The translations under genes and the position numbers were made by a program. Shown in pieces: positions 60,395 through 64,000 of a stretch of DNA of 64,000 nucleotides (position 1 is the stretch's first letter; every line of letters starts with the position of its first letter). Under the pieces are notes generated by a model. The model saw nothing but the letters and a program-made list of their open reading frames with translations, was not told where the DNA came from and searched no databases. The DNA comes from Microbacterium sp. LWO13-1.2 (lineage in GTDB: Bacteria; Actinomycetota; Actinomycetes; Actinomycetales; Microbacteriaceae), in assembly GCF_038397725.1 (NCBI RefSeq), contig NZ_CP151634.1, positions 620,001 through 684,000 on the forward strand. The letters are read 5' to 3'.

Positions 60395-61561
60395 ATGAAC
60401 ACGAACCAGACCGACAGCCGCATCCGCCCCTTCCACATCGAGATCCCCGAGACGGGGGTCGACGACCTCCGCTCGCGGCTGCAGAACGCGCGCTTCGCCG
60501 ACCCGCTCCCGGTGGATAACGGGAGCACCGGTATCCCCTCCACCGAACTGCGTGACCTCGTGACTCGATGGGCGCAGCACGACTGGCGCGCGACCGAGGA
60601 GCGGCTGAACGCGCTGCCGCAGATCATCACGAACATCGACGGCCAGAACATCCACGCCGTACACGTGAAATCTCCGCACCCCGATGCGACACCCCTGCTG
60701 CTGATGCACGGCTGGCCGGGATCCTTCCTGGAGTTCGAAGGACTCATCGGCCCGCTCACCGATCCGGTCGCCCATGGCGCAGACGCCTCCGACGCCTTCG
60801 ACGTCGTGATCCCGTCGCATCCGGGGTTCGGGTTCTCGATGCCCCTGGTCGGCACGGACTGGGGGCGCGGCGACATCGCCGTCGTGATGCTCGAGCTGAT
60901 GACCAGACTCGGATACGAGCGCTTCGCGGTGCAGGGCGGCGACGTGGGTGCGGGTGTCGCTCCGGAGATGGCGCGCCTCGCTCCGGAACGGGTGATCGGG
61001 GTGCACGCGAACGGCTCGCTCGGAACGTTCCTGGGCGAACTCGACGAGGAGACCGCCGCATCGCTGAAGCCCGTGGAACACGACCGCCTGCGCCGGGTCT
61101 CCGAGTTCATGCAGAAGGAGTTCGGCTACATCGCGATCCAGTCGACGCGCCCTGGCCTGATCGGCGCGATGCTCGCCGACAGTCCGGTCGCGCAGTTCGC
61201 CTGGATTCTCGACAAGTTCCAGGAGTGGACGCATCCGGCCGAGAAGCCCGCGGCCGAGATCGTCGGCGAGCGCTTCCTGTTCGAGAACGCCTCGCTGTAC
61301 TGGTTCACATCCTCAGGCGGCACGTCCGCCTATGTCGGCTATGCGCAGGATGCCGAGTGGGGCGCGCAGCCCGAGAGCTCGGGTGTCCCCACCGCCGTCA
61401 TCGTCTTCGCGCACGACGTCGGTCTGCGCTTCGCCGAGGAGAAGACGAACAACATCGTCCGCTGGACCGACGTCGAAGGGCGCGGCGGACACTTCGCCGC
61501 TCTCGAGGAGCCCGAGATGCTCGTGTCCGACGTGCGAGCGTTTATTCGCGAACTCCGCTGA
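60395..61561 (+). CDS. Epoxide hydrolase (EHN family)
   Basis: 388 residues from ATG 60395. The N-terminal EHN domain (RPFHIEIPETGVDDLRSRLQ) precedes an alpha/beta hydrolase with oxyanion motif LLMHGWPGSFLEF, the nucleophile Asp near 183 in VQGGDVGAGVAPE and the His in EGRGGHFAALEEPE. The tyrosines that polarise the epoxide probably lie in the lid. It opens epoxides to diols, most likely for detoxification. The gene pair with the WYL regulator is bracketed by two copies of an 81-bp palindrome. Confidence 0.9.
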   Translation: MNTNQTDSRIRPFHIEIPETGVDDLRSRLQNARFADPLPVDNGSTGIPSTELRDLVTRWAQHDWRATEERLNALPQIITNIDGQNIHAVHVKSPHPDATPLLLMHGWPGSFLEFEGLIGPLTDPVAHGADASDAFDVVIPSHPGFGFSMPLVGTDWGRGDIAVVMLELMTRLGYERFAVQGGDVGAGVAPEMARLAPERVIGVHANGSLGTFLGELDEETAASLKPVEHDRLRRVSEFMQKEFGYIAIQSTRPGLIGAMLADSPVAQFAWILDKFQEWTHPAEKPAAEIVGERFLFENASLYWFTSSGGTSAYVGYAQDAEWGAQPESSGVPTAVIVFAHDVGLRFAEEKTNNIVRWTDVEGRGGHFAALEEPEMLVSDVRAFIRELR

Positions 61562-61584
61562 GCCTCGCCGACACAGTGATCTGC

Positions 61585-61665
61585 GCCACTTGTCGGACCA
61601 CGTTGCACCTGCAGGACGATTCGTCGAGATCGGTCCGACAATCGCAACATGGTCCGACAAGTGGC
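61585..61665. repeat. 81-bp palindromic repeat, family B copy 2
   Basis: 22-base arms starting GCCACTTGTCGGACCACG (61585) and ending GTCCGACAAGTGGC (61665), with one mismatch. Same internal CCTGCAGG and CGGTCCGACAA units as copy 1. It lies between the convergent epoxide hydrolase and AraC-type genes. Confidence 0.82.
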
Positions 61666-61674
61666 ACGAGATCA

Positions 61675-62496
61675 TCAGCCGACCAGCGGGAGCAGGATCT
61701 CGGTGACAGCGTCATTCGGCGCGGTGACCGCCGGGTCGGTGAGGTACGCCTCGAACACCGGATGATCGCGAGGCTCTTCGCCCGATGCGGGCAGCCACTG
61801 ACCGTACAGCCAGAGGTAGGCCCGGTGCATCGACGCGTACGGCCCGACATAGCGCATGACCGCGTGGCGCCCGGCCGGGATCGTCCTTCGTTCCAGGGGC
61901 GCCGGAACTGCGGCATCCTCGGTGAGGACGACTCCCGCCGCCGAACGCAGTGCGGAGACGGGAACGGCCTCGGGATCATCCTCGTAGATCGCGATCATCC
62001 GTCGACTGTCACCCATCCGGTCCCGCACGCGCGCGAACGCCTGGCCGATGTCGATGTACGCCCCTCGATGCGGGGAGACGGCGAGAACGAGCTCCTCCGT
62101 CTCGCGGATCTCCAACGGATGCGCATCGAGGCGCTCCGCCTGGGCTGTCCGGAAGACCGCGTGCGCACCGTCTTCGCGAAAGCGACCGGGCGGCATGCCG
62201 TAACCGCGCGACAGCGCACGGGTGAACGTCTCCACCCCCGAGAAGCCGGCCCGACGGGCGATCCGCGGGATCGACAGGTCCGTCTCGACCAGCATTGAGG
62301 CTGCACGTTCGAGCCGAAGCCGCTGCACGGCTTGAGCCGCGGTCTCTCCACGCACCGCACGGTAGACGCGATGCCAGTGATACGGCGAGAACCTCGCCAC
62401 CTCCGCGAGGATCTCGAGGTCCAGATCGTCATCGAGATGCTCGTAGATGTACGCGGTCACCTCATCGAGTTGCTGGTGGTACTGCGTGGCTCTCAC
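61675..62496 (-). CDS. AraC-family regulator with GyrI-like effector domain
   Basis: 273 residues from a GTG. The N-terminal tandem HTH (about 1-110) has LAEVARFSPYHWHRVYRAVR and IARRAGFSGVETFTRALSRG, and the C-terminal GyrI-like (SOUL/BmrR-type) ligand-binding domain ends in EILLPLVG. The start overlaps the stop of a second GyrI-like gene by 4 bases. It is probably a xenobiotic- or antibiotic-responsive activator. Confidence 0.9.
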   Translation of the reverse strand: MRATQYHQQLDEVTAYIYEHLDDDLDLEILAEVARFSPYHWHRVYRAVRGETAAQAVQRLRLERAASMLVETDLSIPRIARRAGFSGVETFTRALSRGYGMPPGRFREDGAHAVFRTAQAERLDAHPLEIRETEELVLAVSPHRGAYIDIGQAFARVRDRMGDSRRMIAIYEDDPEAVPVSALRSAAGVVLTEDAAVPAPLERRTIPAGRHAVMRYVGPYASMHRAYLWLYGQWLPASGEEPRDHPVFEAYLTDPAVTAPNDAVTEILLPLVG

Positions 62497-62936
62497 GATG
62501 CCGAGCGTAGACCCAGCGAGATCTCGATGCCGCCATCAGCCGCGTACCGCTCGTAGTCGGCGAGATAGCTGAGATCCAGGTCTTCTCGTGCCCAGATCCG
62601 TTGCCATGCCTCGCCGACGAGATCGGGGCGGCCTGCTTCCAGCTCGACGACCTCGCGTTCGGATCGCGGCACCACCACGGAGGCCAGCCCCTCCGGAACG
62701 GCGGCCCCATCGGCGACACGGTGGCCGATGATGAGCGTGTAGTCCCCGAGGTTGTCGACACCCGCGTGCTCGTGATCGGCGTACACGGCGTAGACGTCTC
62801 CTCCGGCATCCGTCCTGCCCGCGACATCCGCCTGCACGAATGCCGCCCAGTGCGGCGGGATCGTCGCCGCGGCCTCCCGGTTGTTCGTGCGCAGGGGAAG
62901 GCCGACGACGGTGAACTGCTCCTGTGTGATTGTCAT
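62493..62936 (-). CDS. GyrI-like small-molecule-binding protein
   Basis: 147 residues from ATG 62936. A stand-alone effector-binding domain: EQFTVVGLPLRTNNREAAAT, IPPHWAAFVQADVAG, YTLIIGHRVADGAAVPEGL and the terminal DYERYAADGGIEISLGL (typical of GyrI/Rob C-terminal domains). It is co-transcribed with the AraC/GyrI regulator and may sequester or sense the same ligand. 74 bases separate it from the SDR gene stop. Confidence 0.85.
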   Translation of the reverse strand: MTITQEQFTVVGLPLRTNNREAAATIPPHWAAFVQADVAGRTDAGGDVYAVYADHEHAGVDNLGDYTLIIGHRVADGAAVPEGLASVVVPRSEREVVELEAGRPDLVGEAWQRIWAREDLDLSYLADYERYAADGGIEISLGLRSAS

Positions 62937-63010
62937 GGCTTCAGCCTGCCCGCCTTGGTTTGACGATTCTTGCGGTGTTCGCCGACGAATCGCGCCCGAA
63001 GCAGCGACAC

Positions 63011-64000
63011 TCACCAGGGACTGGGCTCGTAGTCCTTCAGGAACACGCCGTGGATGTCTTCGCCGGCCTCGCCGCGCACGATCGGGTCGTACACCCGAGC
63101 CGCGCCGTCGACGAGGTCGAGCGGGGCGTGGAAACCCTCCTCGGCGAGGCGGACCTTCGTGTAGTGCGGACGCTCGTCGGTGATCCAACCGGTGTCGACG
63201 GCGGTCATCAGGATGCCGTCGGTCTCGAGCATCTCGCCGGCGCTGGTGCGGGTGAGCATGTTCAGCGCGGCCTTCGCCATGTTCGTGTGCGGATGCCCCG
63301 GGCCCTTGTAGCGGCGCGAGAACTGCCCCTCCATCGCCGAGACGTTGACGACGTACTTCCGGTGCGCAGCGGATGCTGCCATCGAGGGCCGCAGTCGGCT
63401 GATCAGCAGGAACGGCGCCGTGGTGTTGCAGAGCTGCACCTCGAGCATCTCGAGCGGATCGACCTGGTCGATCGACTGCACCCAGCTGTTCACGCGGTTC
63501 ACGTCGGGAACGAGTCCGCCCGCGTCGATCGCTGTGCCGTCCGCGTGCTTCGCCAGCGACGACGACCCAGGAGCCATCGCGAGCCGCGCGAGGTCCTCGG
63601 CGGTGAGCGACTGGCCGCCCTGCTCGGCGACGGTGCCGCCGAGGGCGGCGACAGACAGTAGCGGATGCGCATCGACGGACGCCTGCAGCGCCTGAGGATG
63701 CTGATCGTTCGTGTGCCCGAAGGTCTCCATCTCGGGCAGGGGACCGTCGGGAAGCGGCTGCAGCTCGGCATCCGCCAGCAGCGAGTAGGAACCGGGCGAG
63801 CGCCGCACGGTCTGCGCCGCGTTGTTGATGAGGATGTCGAGCGGCCCCTGGGCGGCGACGGAGTCGGCGAGGCCGATCACCTGAGCGGGATCGCGCAGGT
63901 CGATGCCCACGACGCGCAGGCGGTGCAGCCACTCACCCGAATCGGGCAGCGCCGAGAATCGACGGACGGCGTCGCGCGGGAAGCGCGTCGTGATCGTGGT
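63011..64000 (-). CDS. Short-chain dehydrogenase/reductase family protein, partial
   Basis: 330 residues visible; the frame continues off the right edge, so the N-terminal cofactor loop is missing. LDILINNAAQTVRR is the SDR NNAA motif, YVVNVSAMEGQFSRRYKGPG carries the Ser, and TNMAKAALNMLTRTSAGEML the Lys helix. The residue four before the Lys is Thr, not the usual Tyr. There is a long insertion (about 90 residues) after NNAAQ. The C-terminus GVFLKDYEPSPW is intact. Confidence 0.82.
   Translation of the reverse strand, partial: TTITTRFPRDAVRRFSALPDSGEWLHRLRVVGIDLRDPAQVIGLADSVAAQGPLDILINNAAQTVRRSPGSYSLLADAELQPLPDGPLPEMETFGHTNDQHPQALQASVDAHPLLSVAALGGTVAEQGGQSLTAEDLARLAMAPGSSSLAKHADGTAIDAGGLVPDVNRVNSWVQSIDQVDPLEMLEVQLCNTTAPFLLISRLRPSMAASAAHRKYVVNVSAMEGQFSRRYKGPGHPHTNMAKAALNMLTRTSAGEMLETDGILMTAVDTGWITDERPHYTKVRLAEEGFHAPLDLVDGAARVYDPIVRGEAGEDIHGVFLKDYEPSPW

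Noticed and set aside
1-64000. CRISPR arrays, tRNA/rRNA genes, insertion sequences or prophage genes
   Set aside because: No regularly spaced repeats, cloverleaf-like sequence, transposase or phage protein was recognised by reading; a tool-based scan could still find a small RNA.

Overview
This 64 kb window is high-GC actinobacterial DNA with GTG starts, many 4-base ATGA/GTGA gene overlaps and dense operons. The gene content (POT transporter, ROK- and LacI-controlled sugar loci, desferrioxamine-type siderophore genes, OmpR-type regulators) looks like a Microbacteriaceae chromosome, most likely Microbacterium or a close relative. That assignment is inference from gene content. I see no tRNA, rRNA, CRISPR array, insertion sequence or phage gene.

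Layout. 0-6.7 kb: a PucR-type regulator, an amidohydrolase, a POT-like transporter, a creatinase/M24-fold protein and an alpha/beta hydrolase, which look like a peptide or amide catabolic locus. 6.7-14.3 kb: an oxidoreductase and a sugar ABC transporter, a ROK regulator, a secreted GH16 glucanase and a lipoprotein. 14.3-21.6 kb: a FUSC transporter, a diguanylate cyclase and EAL protein pair beside a processive GT2 glycosyltransferase with a small membrane protein, a hexapeptide acyltransferase fused to an alpha/alpha-toroid-like region, and an AlkD-like repair protein. 21.8-30.2 kb: a secreted GH101 endo-alpha-N-acetylgalactosaminidase, a GH35 beta-galactosidase and a LacI regulator with matching operator-like sites at both enzyme genes, then deoD. 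30.3-32.8 kb: a DUF3516-type helicase.

32.86-46.56 kb is the most interesting part: a divergent, apparently metal-regulated RiPP locus. A 15-base Fur/Zur-type palindrome lies between two operons. Leftward: a beta-propeller-like protein, an S9 peptidase, and a complete metallophore-type importer (permease, ATPase, binding lipoprotein). Rightward: a 32-residue precursor-like peptide, a leader-binding/ThiF-like partner, a CocE-like hydrolase, a YcaO cyclodehydratase, a SagB-like oxidase and two ABC exporter subunits. I propose that it makes, exports and re-imports a metal-binding azole peptide.

46.6-54.5 kb: a desferrioxamine-type siderophore operon (desA-D) under a DtxR/IdeR-type box, extended by a penicillin-acylase-family hydrolase and a second siderophore-type acyltransferase. 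The two adjacent metal-acquisition loci therefore carry different metal-regulator sites. 54.5-59.2 kb: ddl, alr and a VanY-type DD-carboxypeptidase divergent from a two-component system, resembling a van-type cell-wall locus. 59.3-64 kb: a WYL regulator and epoxide hydrolase pair flanked by two copies of an 81-bp palindromic repeat, an AraC/GyrI pair and a partial SDR gene.

Three families of intergenic palindromes were found (about 49 bp, 81 bp and 86 bp). Two of them occur twice, and one shows compensatory changes between its arms.
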